A DNA stretch of 64,000 nt from Capronia americana (taxonomy: Eukaryota > Ascomycota > Eurotiomycetes > Chaetothyriales > Herpotrichiellaceae), in the NCBI GenBank assembly GCA_016110215.1, contig JADWQD010000004.1, positions 372,001 to 436,000 of the forward strand, given 5' to 3'. Below, piece by piece: positions 39,824-50,925 of this stretch. Every line of letters starts with the position of its first letter. Within the stretch, counting starts at the first letter, position 1. A program made the translations under genes and the position numbers. The notes under the pieces are model-generated. The model searched no databases. It was not told the origin of the DNA and saw only the letters and a list, made by a program, of their open reading frames with translations.

Positions 39824-42763
39824 TCAATCCTCCAGACCCGCATACACACATAATTGTCGTAGTATACCAGGGTCAATATCCTTCTGAATCATGGCTCCCA
39901 GCAAACTCTCTTTGCTTGGCATGATTCCCAGAGGTACGATCGTGGAACCAAGCTCGTCTGTCTTTCTGGCTTTCTGCACCAGAGTCTTCAGCACTGCCAT
40001 TGCGCGATTCGCAATTGCACCATACCCATTGGCGTCAGGTTCTGGGGGTGGATGATTTCGATTATTGGACGGTCTAGGAGCGGTTTGTGTAGTACGATCC
40101 GCACTAAGCAACCCCACCAGCCGTAGGAGATTTCCCGCGAAGCCATCTTCCGACTCCAGCCACGAGCGTGCTAGAGGATGATCCGAGCCAGGCGCAAGAC
40201 TTGCCAATATTTCCGCCGCCAACATCCCTTGCAGGAGGTAAGGCTTCCGTGCTTCGATAATGGTCCTAGTGTGGTTCGAATTGCCAGGAATTGGAGAAAT
40301 AGCCAAGCCAAATGTCCTCGTCAGAAGCTCGTAAGGAGTGTTTGAAAGACCGTCGGCTGCGAAAATGGCCTTGTAATACGTCCGGTTTGGTTCGTCACGC
40401 GCCAGCAACTTTGCAAGGCTATCGACAGCCGAAGGCATGTACTTGTGCAGACCCGGCGTGTACCCAACGAAGGAGATCTTGTTCGAGGGGCCAGACGTTG
40501 GCGGCGGAGTGGGTGCAAAGGCAAGCAGAAAATGAAGAACACAAAGAGCCTCGTCTTTTCCAGGAAGTTGTAGGGATGTTGACAGGTTGCTGAAATAGAT
40601 GACCACGTCCTTCATGAAATCCAGGGTGTTTCGATTCTGGCGCAAGAACATTTCTGTTGTCCCAAGGTATCGGATGACGGCGCTCAATAACTTGACCACT
40701 ACCGCCGAGCCAAGTATGCCAAAGTTGGCTTCGTAGAAGGAAAAGTTGCGCAAAAGGGTGGTGATACATATCAAGCGATCTGCTGCTCGTTCCAGGTCAT
40801 ATGCGACGGTTCCAAATTCGACGGGATCCTGCAGAGACTCATGTTCAAACCGGCAGGACCGGACCAGCTCTTCGTAGGATGTAAGGAACATCTCATCGGA
40901 AACTTCTGTAGCGTGTTCACTCAGGAAATTGACCTGATCTTGCGCGCAATCGATCAAGGTGTCCACAAGATCATCGCACTCGCCCAATTGGAGTTGTAAG
41001 CCAGACTCCATCGACAGGGTCACAAGAGTGTCCAATGCTACGCGTGTTTCCGCATGCATGCCGGATTTGATCGCCATTGTTAAAGCATGAATGTCGATCA
41101 CCCCCAGCTCTCGAATACTAGGTACGACCGGCTTAGAATCAAAGATGTGCTGTCCGATGATGAACATCTCCTCCACGTTGATCGGCCCATGGAATCGGCT
41201 TGGTGGAAGGACATCAGGCTTGAACGGATCTTCTATTGGGGCGGACAGAGGTTTGTTCGTGTCAGGTTCAGGTTCAGTCATCTTGCTTGTGCTCGTTTGG
41301 GGACGTTTTTGGGGCGTTTGTGCCTGGGCCTGAGCCTGTATGGTGGCTATCTGCTGAGGGTCAAATTGTCTCGACAAACTTGAACGATGCTGAGGAGTTG
41401 CAGAGTGGTCTTGCTGTCCTTGACTATGCGGAGGCTGAACAAACCCGTTTGTTGTAGGGTGCTGCCCTGGTTGTGGGACGGGTCCAGTCGCGGACGCACT
41501 TCTCTGGTGGCCAGGGTCTTGTGACTGCTCGCGCGCGGGTGACATCTGGTGTGAAGTCTGGCTTTGTATGGCGGCTTGCGCTGCCATTTTCTGCTTCTGC
41601 TGGGATATTTGCCAAGCAGCCTCATACGGCGCGAGATTGTTCATCCAATAAGCCTGCAGCTCTTGTGCTGCTTGCATCTGTTGCTGCGGCGGGAAACCAA
41701 ATTGTTGAGCAAAGGCAGCCCATTGATTCAACTTTGATATCCTTTGTGAGCCGCCACTCTTAACAACGGCTGCATACAGTCTCAAGAGTGGGAGTTGCCG
41801 ACCGCAGATCACGGGGTTCAGGTCAACCTGTCGGCCTCTGGCCGCCATAAAAGATTGCAGACCCCGGATGAAATCTTCAGGGTTGTTCGGCCTCGCAGGA
41901 TTAAACGCTCCGGGAACTCCTTGCGGTGGTATCTGTGGATTGGGGACTGGGTGGCCGGCGTTGGTTGGCATACCATTCATTCCACGCGCCTGGGCTTGCG
42001 CTTGCGCCTGGGCCTGCATTTGACGAGCTTGAGCTTGCAACTGCATCTGGTAATTGTGTTGTGCCGCTGCCATGTTGGGGTGCTGACCAGCCATGTTGAC
42101 TTGTGGGTTCATCCCCATCTGTGTCATTCCGTTGCCAACATTCTGCCCGAACTGTGGTTGGTTAAACCCCTGCGCAAATGCGCCGTTGGGCATGAAATTC
42201 TGAGGTTTGTCATGGGGTGTTCCAACGCGACTCGCGTGGTCGGACGGAGCTGGTGAAGCGTGAGGAGGAGCATGTTGAGGGGAGAACGGACTAGGAGAGG
42301 CTGTCGCAACGCGTTGATTGGCCTGTGCCTGGTTGAAATGATTCAGTTGTTGTATCGTGGGAGACGGTGTGGCATTCGATGAGGTTTGAAGATGGGCAAA
42401 GGGTGTAGGCGCATTTGATATCGCAGGCGCGCCATTTGCCTGTGGGTTGTATCCCGGGAAGGGAACTTGAGCAGGGGTTTGCGATCTCGAACCCGGCAAG
42501 CCGCCTGGTGCCTGTCGCGGTGATGTGACCAGATTATCTTCTCTCGCTCTCTTAGAGGGTATTATTGAATTCGTCTGATATACAGGATTGTGGAAGGCAG
42601 GGGAGGTGGTCCGGCCGGCGCCATTAAGGAAGGCGGCATTCTGGAACTGCGCGGGATTTATCGTCTGAGGAGGCTGTAAGAAAGACATGCCAGCATCCAT
42701 CGGGCCTCCAAAGCCAACATGATTGTTTGGATTCGAGGAGGCGTCGTTCAGCCAAGGGTTCAT
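39824..42763 (-). CDS. SWI1: SWI/SNF subunit SWI1 (ARID-domain protein)
   Basis: Large subunit of the SWI/SNF chromatin-remodelling complex, 979 aa, one exon, acting in the nucleus. The start at 42763 (MNPWLNDASS) is the first ATG. The N-terminal 290 residues are low-complexity and rich in Gln, Asn and Pro, including an alternating Gln-Ala run near residue 250. The ARID domain lies at about 290-385 (EDFIRGLQSFMAARGRQVDL, GGSQRISKLNQWAAFAQQFG). A second Gln-rich stretch, a short disordered linker and a helical C-terminal domain of about 430 residues follow, typical of fungal SWI1. Yeast Swi1 can form a prion through its N/Q-rich end; whether this one can is not known. Confidence 0.9.
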   Translation of the reverse strand: MNPWLNDASSNPNNHVGFGGPMDAGMSFLQPPQTINPAQFQNAAFLNGAGRTTSPAFHNPVYQTNSIIPSKRAREDNLVTSPRQAPGGLPGSRSQTPAQVPFPGYNPQANGAPAISNAPTPFAHLQTSSNATPSPTIQQLNHFNQAQANQRVATASPSPFSPQHAPPHASPAPSDHASRVGTPHDKPQNFMPNGAFAQGFNQPQFGQNVGNGMTQMGMNPQVNMAGQHPNMAAAQHNYQMQLQAQARQMQAQAQAQAQARGMNGMPTNAGHPVPNPQIPPQGVPGAFNPARPNNPEDFIRGLQSFMAARGRQVDLNPVICGRQLPLLRLYAAVVKSGGSQRISKLNQWAAFAQQFGFPPQQQMQAAQELQAYWMNNLAPYEAAWQISQQKQKMAAQAAIQSQTSHQMSPAREQSQDPGHQRSASATGPVPQPGQHPTTNGFVQPPHSQGQQDHSATPQHRSSLSRQFDPQQIATIQAQAQAQTPQKRPQTSTSKMTEPEPDTNKPLSAPIEDPFKPDVLPPSRFHGPINVEEMFIIGQHIFDSKPVVPSIRELGVIDIHALTMAIKSGMHAETRVALDTLVTLSMESGLQLQLGECDDLVDTLIDCAQDQVNFLSEHATEVSDEMFLTSYEELVRSCRFEHESLQDPVEFGTVAYDLERAADRLICITTLLRNFSFYEANFGILGSAVVVKLLSAVIRYLGTTEMFLRQNRNTLDFMKDVVIYFSNLSTSLQLPGKDEALCVLHFLLAFAPTPPPTSGPSNKISFVGYTPGLHKYMPSAVDSLAKLLARDEPNRTYYKAIFAADGLSNTPYELLTRTFGLAISPIPGNSNHTRTIIEARKPYLLQGMLAAEILASLAPGSDHPLARSWLESEDGFAGNLLRLVGLLSADRTTQTAPRPSNNRNHPPPEPDANGYGAIANRAMAVLKTLVQKARKTDELGSTIVPLGIMPSKESLLGAMIQKDIDPGILRQLCVYAGLED

Positions 42764-44235
42764 GGCTCGAATGAAGTTCGGTCATCCATTGGCTAAGGTA
42801 AGAACCATCATCAGCATTGACTCGAAACAGCCCGCATTCATCTCAAAGGTGCAATAATCAGAGTCATAGTCGACGGGACCTATCGCGGGCCTGTGTACCA
42901 TGATGAATGGGGCCGGTTGTGGTTGTGCATTGAAACAAGACTTGGTTGTGTTGATGTTAGGTGAAGACGCGTCGCAGGGGAAGCGAGGTGAGTGCTAGGC
43001 GCGCAGGGCGCTGATACGAGCCAAGCGACGAGTACATCAAAGGCGAGAATGACTGGCATAGGATTTGACTTACCTAGCTGGCACTGTTTAACGGAATCGT
43101 CACAGCGTGTTGGTATGCGAACCGATCACCGAATGTCGACGATTTTCCTGAGGGCTGGGGTTGACAAAACAGGTTTAGCCACAATCGGGGTCAGACTGCT
43201 TGCGAGAGGGAGGTTAGCCATCGGTTAGCCAGGCCAAAGGAACAGGCAATGAGGATCATGGAGAGGTCCCACTCGGGTCTATTGGGCCGTGCAACACGAT
43301 CTCATATCGAGTGTCTGATGGATAAGAGATGCGCTAGTGATGGATCTGTGGGCGGACGAAGGAGGAAACAATGATGATGTGGTGGGCGAACCATGTGCTG
43401 CTTGCTTCAAATCCGGCTGCTGCGAACCGGCGGCAGACGAACAACAAGACAAGCCCACTATCTTAGAGGTTGCAAGGGGCTTCGGATGAGGGGCAAAAAT
43501 GGTTCCAACGGAGCAGAGGAAAGGCAGGAGGCTTACCGATGTGATTAGACGGTGATGTTGATACTTGATACGTGGTGGTTCGTACAGGAGTCACAATGGC
43601 AAGGCGAGAGCGGGGTGGGAAATGATCGGTGAGAGGAGAAGACAGGCAACGGCCAGAGTCCAGACTGACTATTGGGAATCGATGAAACACAAAAAGGGCC
43701 CGGGATAACAGTGAACAAGCCGTAAAGCGTTGGAATCGGGGCAGGAGAAAAAATTGGTAGCCTAGAGAAAGCGGAAAGGGAGAGTGACAGCGCTGCGAGA
43801 TTGAGGTGCAGAGGCTGTCTGACTGTTCAATGTTGGGCAAAAGGTGGGCGATCGGGCGGCACTCAGGCTGCTCGGCTCTTGGGGGCGAGGGGTGGCGCGC
43901 TAACGCTGCTTTGCACAAGCTGATTGGTGTTGCAAATGCAGGCTTGTCGAGAATAGAAAAGCGAACCCGTTTTCCTTACCCGCTGCGGTCACTTGCTCAC
44001 TTCCGTCGACTGTGGCCCGTTCTCAAAGACCGCCTGAGATGTGGCCCAAGTGCCCATGGGATAGCTAAACTCACGGTGAGAGTCTCAAGGCTCATCCGGG
44101 GCCTTCTGAAAACGCGTACAGGCGAGGTCACCCGTGGGAGTCGAAGTGGTCTGTTCGCACCTCCGTACGTACTTGGCAACAGGTTTCACAAGGGCAAAGT
44201 CGATTTCAGGGTCACGCACCAGTGTCGTTTTCGGT
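42764..44235. promoter_or_regulatory. SWI1 upstream region
   Basis: About 1.5 kb upstream of SWI1 (minus strand) up to the 3' end of an uncharacterised gene model. Open frames at about 43460-43920 and 43800-44270 have no recognisable content and are probably chance. The length fits a long, regulated promoter or leader. Confidence 0.45.
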
Positions 44236-44938
44236 TTAGACCATCCTCGAGTTCCTTGGGCGTGCGTATGTAGTACGTGGATTTGACGATTGCTCTGGTG
44301 CCGGTGAGTCGTGATAGATTATTGCCTCACGGTCCATCTCGAAAAGTGTCTGGGCGAGATCATCGTTGTTCTCTTGCTGGTATCCTCGGTTTGCATACTC
44401 GGGCGCACGGGTCCCGCCAAAAGGCAACCAGGGCAGAACCGAGCAGAGGTCCGGATCTAGGTGATCGGTCACTTGTGTCCACCATGGTGGTGAGGAGACT
44501 GTTCCCAAATCTTGAAAAACGGGTGTTGCGGTCGTCCTGGGCGACTCGGTGTATGTTTGCTGTCGTGTAAAGCCGGTGAAGACCAAGTGGCATTGGAGAA
44601 TACAAGTCACATAGAGCGAGTGTAGACTTTTCACACCTAGCCAAGGAGTAGCAGTAAGGACGGAAGGAACGCACTCCAAATCCAAGAACAGGTTGGACTT
44701 TCAAGAAAGAAAAGAGGAGGGAGATATTAAAGGGTAAAAGGAATCCAGGGCTTACATAGTTGGATAGTCCCTCATTCATTTTGTGCTCAACCCAGCTCAA
44801 CCAACGGCGTAGGCAGGCCGGATCCGTCCTGATTGGCAGATCCTCGAGTAGTTTCCTCACCGCGGGCAGGCTGAGTCCAGTTGCTTCAAATTGTGTCACA
44901 CGCCAAAGACAATCGCGCGAACTGGCGGGTTCTTCATA
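44236..44938 (-). CDS. Uncharacterised gene model, 5' end unresolved
   Basis: I do not recognise this protein. Two exons can be joined: 44938-44756 and 44697-44236, separated by a 58-nt intron with GTAAGC donor and GAAAG acceptor in phase 0, giving 214 residues. The upstream boundary looks like a splice acceptor (GGCAG before TATGAAGAA, with a CTAAC about 40 nt further up), because the frame hits a stop just beyond and has no ATG; a first exon should lie further up. Visible features: a charged helical part (LPAVRKLLEDLP, CLRRWLSWVEHKMNEG), a hydrophobic middle, and an acidic segment (ENNDDLAQTLFEMDREAI). No signal peptide or domain is evident. It may be a lineage-specific gene or a remnant. 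Confidence 0.35.
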
Positions 44939-45928
44939 CTGCCAGACCAATGTAATTCAGCTCATCCACCCGTCTAGGATGGTTAGGCACATATGATGCA
45001 TGGCCAATGCTGCGTGGCACTATCTCTAGTTGCATGGCCCGCTTCTGCACTCGGCTATGGACCGAGTCAACCAGAGGAACACTTGGTGATACACTGAGGG
45101 CATGCTACCAGGCCCAATGCATTGCGGAAAGGTTGCGATATCTAGCAGGGTCTTACAATCTAAATCGACCTAAATTCATCGAGCTTTTCGTCTCACGGGA
45201 CGCCTGCGGCCAGCGGGAACTCTTGTCAAGAGGCAGAGAAGGTTGGAACCAACGGGTACGGGAACTTCCTCGTTTTCTGCGGCTTCCCCAAATCGAGGGA
45301 ACCCAAGAAGCCGGGTCCCCGACCCTACTTTGGCCTTCCCCGGCCAGGACCATATCGAAAGCAATGTTTCATCATAGCGGCTAGCCTCCTCTGTTTTTGA
45401 GGGTCGGGAGTTGCTAGGAGACTTAGATGGCTCGAACCTGTCACAATAGGACGGACCAGGTCTTGGATGGTGTCTGGGGTCGAAGCAGCTTGTGACCAGA
45501 GGCTGAGGTAAAGGCTGCAACGGCCCAGCAGCTTTCGAGTTGGTCACGAGCAAACACTGTCATAAATCCTGTCTTAGCCAGAACATCCGACTGTACGTCG
45601 GCATTTACTGTATCCAGTGAGTGAGGTACTAGTCTACAGTGAAGATGATCGAGAGGCAGATTTTGTGACCGTGGCCATGGGTGTGCACGAATACCGTAGT
45701 ATTTTCTACTAAGTCTATTCTGGACTAGTGTCTCTACTTCAACTGCGCGTTCTCATGTTGCCTTTTGGACTTCCTCAGTCTCGCCTTGATCTTGACCAGC
45801 CCAACACCTCCGATCACTGACTTCGATTCAACTTGCTCAACACCCAATCGACACGATAGCGCCTTCGAGCAATTCATCCTTCAGAACCCACATTGCACTT
45901 GCACGCCTGACTTTTCACTACCACCAGC
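44939..45928. promoter_or_regulatory. RPT3 upstream region
   Basis: About 990 bp between the unresolved gene model and the RPT3 start. It should hold the RPT3 promoter and perhaps the missing first exon of the model on the minus strand. I did not find a clear proteasome (PACE) element. Confidence 0.4.
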
Positions 45929-47347
45929 ATGGGGGACGTGCTTGTTGACAACCCAGCGAACATTGTTCCACCTCATAAGAAACAGCCCATCGCAGACGCC
46001 ATCCCCGAAATTGACTCATTAGAAGGGGCCGGTGCAGATGCGAACGATGACTATGCGACGTTGAAGAGGTTACAAAGACATTTAGAGTATGGCTTTCCAG
46101 CCCTGTTGAGAGGTGCCACAACTCACAGGGTGACAGGTACATCAAGTTGCAAGAGGAATATATCAAGGATGAGCAGAGGTAGGACGGAGGAGCTCGATGT
46201 ATCTCACCTGTACTGACATTCCGCCAGATCCCTCAAGCGAGAGCTCGTCCGAGCGCAAGAAGAGATCAAGCGAATCCAGAGCGTACCGCTAGTCATCGGC
46301 CAATTCATGGAAGCAATTGACCAGAAGTAAGCAAGGCAAATCTCCCGCTGCCATATCAGATAATGACCTTTTGCTAGCACTGGTATTGTACAATCTTCAA
46401 CAGGCTCCAATTACGTCGTCCGCATTCTCTCCACCCTCGACCGCGAGAAGCTTAAGCCGTCCTCCTCCGTCGCTCTCCACCGCCACTCCAACTCGCTTGT
46501 CGACATCCTACCACCTGAAGCAGATTCTTCCATTGCAATGCTTGGGCAGGACGAGAAACCGGACGTAACGTACGCAGACGTTGGCGGTTTGGACATGCAA
46601 AAGCAAGAAATTCGAGAAGCTGTCGAATTACCCCTGACGCATTTCGACCTCTACAAACAGATTGGCATTGACCCACCACGGGGTGTATTACTTTACGGAC
46701 CCCCAGGTACCGGCAAGACAATGTTGGTGAAGGCCGTGGCCAACAGCACAACCGCCAGCTTTATCAGAGTTGTCGGTTCGGAATTTGTGCAGAAATACCT
46801 GGGTGAAGGTCCGCGCATGGTCCGAGACGTGTTTCGAATGGCCCGTGAGAACTCACCTGCCATCATCTTCATTGACGAGATCGATGCGATTGCAACCAAA
46901 CGATTCGACGCTCAGACTGGTGCCGACAGGGAGGTCCAACGTATTCTCCTGGAATTGCTCAACCAGATGGATGGCTTCGATCAAACCAGCAACGTCAAAG
47001 TCATCATGGCCACCAATCGAGCAGACACCTTGGACCCTGCCTTACTGCGACCTGGTCGTCTCGATAGAAAGATCGAATTCCCTTCTCTCCGTGATCGCCG
47101 GGAACGACGACTTATTTTTTCTACAATCGCCAGCAAAATGTCATTATCACCTGAAGTGGACTTGGACTCGCTCATTGTACGAAATGATCCGTTGTCAGGA
47201 GCCATCATCGCAGCAATCATGCAGGAAGCTGGGTTGCGTGCGGTACGGAAGAATCGGTACAACATCATTCAGGCGGATCTGGAAGACGCCTACTCGAGTC
47301 AGGTCAAGGGAGCGCAAGAGGCCGACAAGTTTGACTTCTACAAATAA
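45929..47347 (+). CDS. RPT3: 26S proteasome regulatory ATPase Rpt3 (subunit 6B)
   Basis: AAA ATPase of the proteasome base that unfolds ubiquitylated proteins and feeds them to the 20S core. Four exons: 45929-46086, 46137-46178 (42 nt), 46228-46326 and 46378-47347. All introns are GT-AG of about 50 nt and join in phase to give 422 aa. The N-terminal coiled coil (about 45-85) and OB domain precede the AAA domain, with Walker A GPPGTGKT, Walker B IIFIDEIDAI, and an arginine-finger/second region of homology around ATNRADTLDPALLRPGRLDR. The C-terminus ends FDFYK, carrying the HbYX motif (Phe-Tyr-Lys) that docks into the alpha ring and opens the gate. All expected residues are present. Confidence 0.96.
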
Positions 47348-49124
47348 TTGCACAACCATTGCGACGGGAGGATTTGGCTCGGTCTTGGCCTTCTCGGCTG
47401 CGAAAAGGCCCTTCGGCAGCATGGCATTGCACGGACGGTATCTAGAGGTCTCACAAAGACAGCAGAGGCACTTGTAGCATTAGATCCAGGAATCCCATAG
47501 GGGGATGAGGATCGTTCCCGGATGGCCACTCTGGGGCACCTTTGCAATATTATCATTATCTGTTGCCACGCCTACACTAGGGCCCTCCCACACATCCCCA
47601 TCGTCGCCCAGGAGGCCATCTGATAAATTGAGCGGTCATGTTCCAGCAAATGGTAGCCTTTTTGCGGTACTCCAATGTAGTGGCGGAATCTAACATCCGG
47701 AAGGTCTACTTTGTGCCTTTACATCATTGTTCATGTGGGGGAGTCCTCCGAATTGAGACCGCACAAGCCGTATTACTAATGGCTTTTTTCGGCTCCCCAG
47801 GCGCCGACGTGTTTGTGGTGAGAGGCAAGAGTGCTCTCACCTGACATCGACACTCGTGTTTGCTGACTTGAAACCTGGGGGCTGCGTCTCCAGCATGGTG
47901 CAATAAGTCTCGACTCCCGAAAACGCAGGAGACAGGAGTGTAATGTCCCAAGTACTATTTACGCATATTTCAAGAAAGCACCCCCCTAATCTACTAGATA
48001 TCGTGCAGGATACAGCGACGGGGAGAAAGGAGTAGGCTGCATGGCAATTGGTTGTAGGCTGCATTCATGCAGATGCAGCCTTTGCAGCATGGCAGCAAAG
48101 CAAATCAAGTGATTGGTGAGAAAAGTCCTGGAGCTGTTCTAAGTTTGGGAAGGCGCAAGCGTAGACACATTTCCATCGACGATGACGTGATGAAAGGCAG
48201 GCGAGAGAGACCAATTTGTGGGCCCACCATCTCACCCTTCTTCACCCACGGGCGCAGAACAGCCAGCAACTCGATTCCATTGATACGGGCTTGAACGTCC
48301 CTTTTGTACCGCTCTGCGCGCTGAGGTCATTGATCTTTGTTCACCCTCTTTTCGAACTTTCCCATCCAGATTCTGCTCCCCGGGTTGAGCCTCTCGAAAA
48401 GCCACCGTCACCAACACGCTGGTGAACTCACCTCTGAAGTTCTTATACTTTCATTGTACCATACTCGGTTAATATTCGATCACGGGACTTGCCCTCTCTT
48501 TCTTCTCTTTTGCTTCAGTCCCTTGGCCTGCGGCGCTGTTTCATCGGCAGTAACACCCAGACCAAGACACACGTCATCATCTGCCTCCTTGCAACCGCCC
48601 CCGATTCTAGCTTGCCTTCCGTCACCTCCATATCGCGAATCTCAAACTTTTCTCAAGAGGAGAGTGACTCTCCATCAGCACTGTGTGGTGCTTGACTGCG
48701 ACTTGTCAAGAGGCAGTACCCAAGTACTTGGTAAGTACCGCCAGATTCCCTGAATTTGTCGCGAGCCCGGACCTAATTCCCGCCTGGCTTCGATCGAGTT
48801 TTGGCAGTGGGCGGGTCGACCTGAGTGGCGAACCGAACTCGATTTCGTGAATGCTGATGGGCTCGATAGTTGTCGATCGCCATCGAGTGCCGACTCTCCA
48901 GCTGACAGGGCTCTGATTCGCAGGGTTGCCCCCAAACCCACATTTCCCTGCCCGCTCGGACGAAGCCAACCTTGCTACCTCGCGTCCCCCCCAAAGCCTG
49001 CGTTCTTCGCCTGCCCTACCTCCAAAATATATGAGGCGCCAGCGCCTTCCCAGCTCTATCGACGTCACTTCTGCAACGGCTGACGTTGTTTCCATCTACG
49101 TATTGCTTCATCACACCCGACAAT
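47348..49124 (+). promoter_or_regulatory. bZIP gene upstream region and long leader
   Basis: About 1.8 kb between RPT3 and the bZIP start, probably RPT3 3' UTR and then a long promoter/leader. Near the start codon it holds a CRE-like GACGTCAC (49061-49068), a TGACGT (49081-49086) and a 61-codon upstream ORF from 49031 that overlaps the main ATG. No other gene recognised. Confidence 0.45.
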
Positions 49125-49213
49125 ATGGCGAGCGCCGCAGTTGCAACTCAACCATCGCAACAACACCTTGGGGCTGGCCCAACTTCTCGCACCTCGTCGC
49201 CTATGGACAATAA
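49031..49213 (+). promoter_or_regulatory. Overlapping upstream ORF
   Basis: ATG at 49031, 60 codons plus TAA at 49211-49213. It is out of frame with and overlaps the bZIP start at 49125. If the transcript includes it, ribosomes starting here would bypass the main ATG. Whether it lies in the mRNA is unknown. Confidence 0.4.
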
Positions 49214-50925
49214 GAAAGCCACATTGAAGCAAGAAGGTTAGTGCACCTCGCCGCCCCCTATTTGTAAAATTTCTGCCATCACTCTCGCCCACCAGCAACA
49301 ACAACAACACCATCAATATTTATCAACCGCGCAACATCAAATCGTTCAGGCATCGACACTGCGCTCGATCGCGCATTGCATTCATCATAGCTGACCAATA
49401 TATTGCACCTGTAGCTGCCAAATCCTCGCCATTGCAGACGAAATCATCACTACCAGGTACGCGCGCGTCGTCTGCCCTCAAGTCCACAAGTACATCGCTA
49501 ATGCAACATTAGAAACCCAACAATCATCGCTGGCCGAAGAACCCAAGCCTGTCGTTCAAGCATCTGAGCCTCTCGCACCACCACCGCGACCTGCGCCGAC
49601 CACTCAAGCAGAGACACCTGATTATTTCTCCGCCTTGCACAACAACGGAAGCGGCATTGGGCAAGAATTCAATCCATTCGAACAATCATTCGGAGCACCA
49701 TCGACAGAGACGCCGGGTAAGAACCTGCTGCCTCCCGTCGCGGCGCTCACGTCACCTGCCATCCCTGGCACCAGCTCAACTGGAGGATACAACTGGCAAA
49801 GTTCACTTCGGTCCGGGCCTTTGAGCCCTGCTATGTTGGCTGGTCCACAACAAGGCGATTACTTTGACAGTATCGGCCGTGGCTTCCCCACACCCAACGA
49901 GTCATCCCTACGGACTGGCTTGACTCCTGGCGGTGGCGGGTCAATGTTCCCTGCCCCCAGCCCAAACTCGCAAGCACTCTTCAACTCACTTCAAAGTGGT
50001 GGCGCTACCCCAGGCACCCTTGACTTCCATCGCACGGCTATGAATGCCGCTGCAAGAAACAAGAACAACCAATTCGCCAATACTTCCAACCCGCAAGACA
50101 ACTCAAGTAACAACATGGACTCGGCTCATGACGCCACAGACGCTGCTAACGGCTTGTTCATGCTGGCGAAGGGAGGACAAAACAATAACCAATTCGCGGT
50201 TCCAAACCAAGTCCCGGTTCAGAACGTGCAAGACCAGAAACGGAACGGCACCGATCCAGGTGAAAGCCCTGAGAGCCACGAGGAGGGCAAGCCTGCCACT
50301 CGTGGTGGCCGGAGTAAGAAAGCGGCCACCAAGACTGAGTCGACGAGCAACCGAAGAAAGTCGGAAGCTAGTGCGAAAGGCAGCAACAAGCGGTCAAAGG
50401 GTAACTCTGGAGCTGCTATGGTCGACCCCGCCCTTGAGCCTCACGATGATGACGACGATGACGATGACAGCGAAGATGGTGAAGATAACGATAAGCCGGC
50501 GATGCACCCCAATGGCAAGAAAATGACTGACGAAGAGAAGCGGAGGAACTTTCTCGAGCGCAATCGGTAGGTTCACATTGACCTTGTCTAAATCGTCCAT
50601 CTACTTACGATATCATAGTGTTGCCGCTTTGAAGTGTCGCCAGAGAAAGAAGCAATGGCTGGCTAACCTCCAAGCCAAAGTGGAAATGTACTCTGCCGAG
50701 AATGACAGCCTCAACACACAAGTGGCCCAGCTTCATGATGAAATCCGGAACCTCCGTACGCTGCTCATGGGCCATAAAGATTGTCCGGTTGGTCATGCCC
50801 AAGGCATTTCTCAATTTCTGGGCGGCATCCAAGACCCCAATGCGTTCGCCAATCAACATGTCAACCCCTACGGCATGGCCCTGCCTAATGGTGCGCCGAT
50901 GCAGCCTGGGATGCAGCGAAGTTGA
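49125..50925 (+). CDS. atfA: bZIP transcription factor, Atf1/AtfA-like
   Basis: Stress-response transcription factor of the ATF/CREB group, 504 aa. Four exons: 49125-49236, 49415-49456 (42 nt), 49513-50566 and 50619-50925. All introns are GT-AG and phases agree. The middle carries FNPFEQSF and the Ser/Pro-rich osmotic-stress-like blocks of Atf1 proteins; an acidic Asp run precedes the bZIP. The last intron splits the basic region, which reads EEKRRNFLERNR then VAALKCRQRKKQWL, followed by a leucine zipper with heptads to about residue 450. In Aspergillus and S. pombe these factors act downstream of the Hog1/Sty1 MAP kinase, control oxidative and osmotic stress and conidial survival, and bind CRE sites (TGACGT). 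CRE-like sites lie just upstream of the gene. Confidence 0.93.

Noticed and set aside
43463..44273. Two overlapping 150-codon frames upstream of SWI1
   Set aside because: No motif, opposite strands over the same DNA, no splice support.
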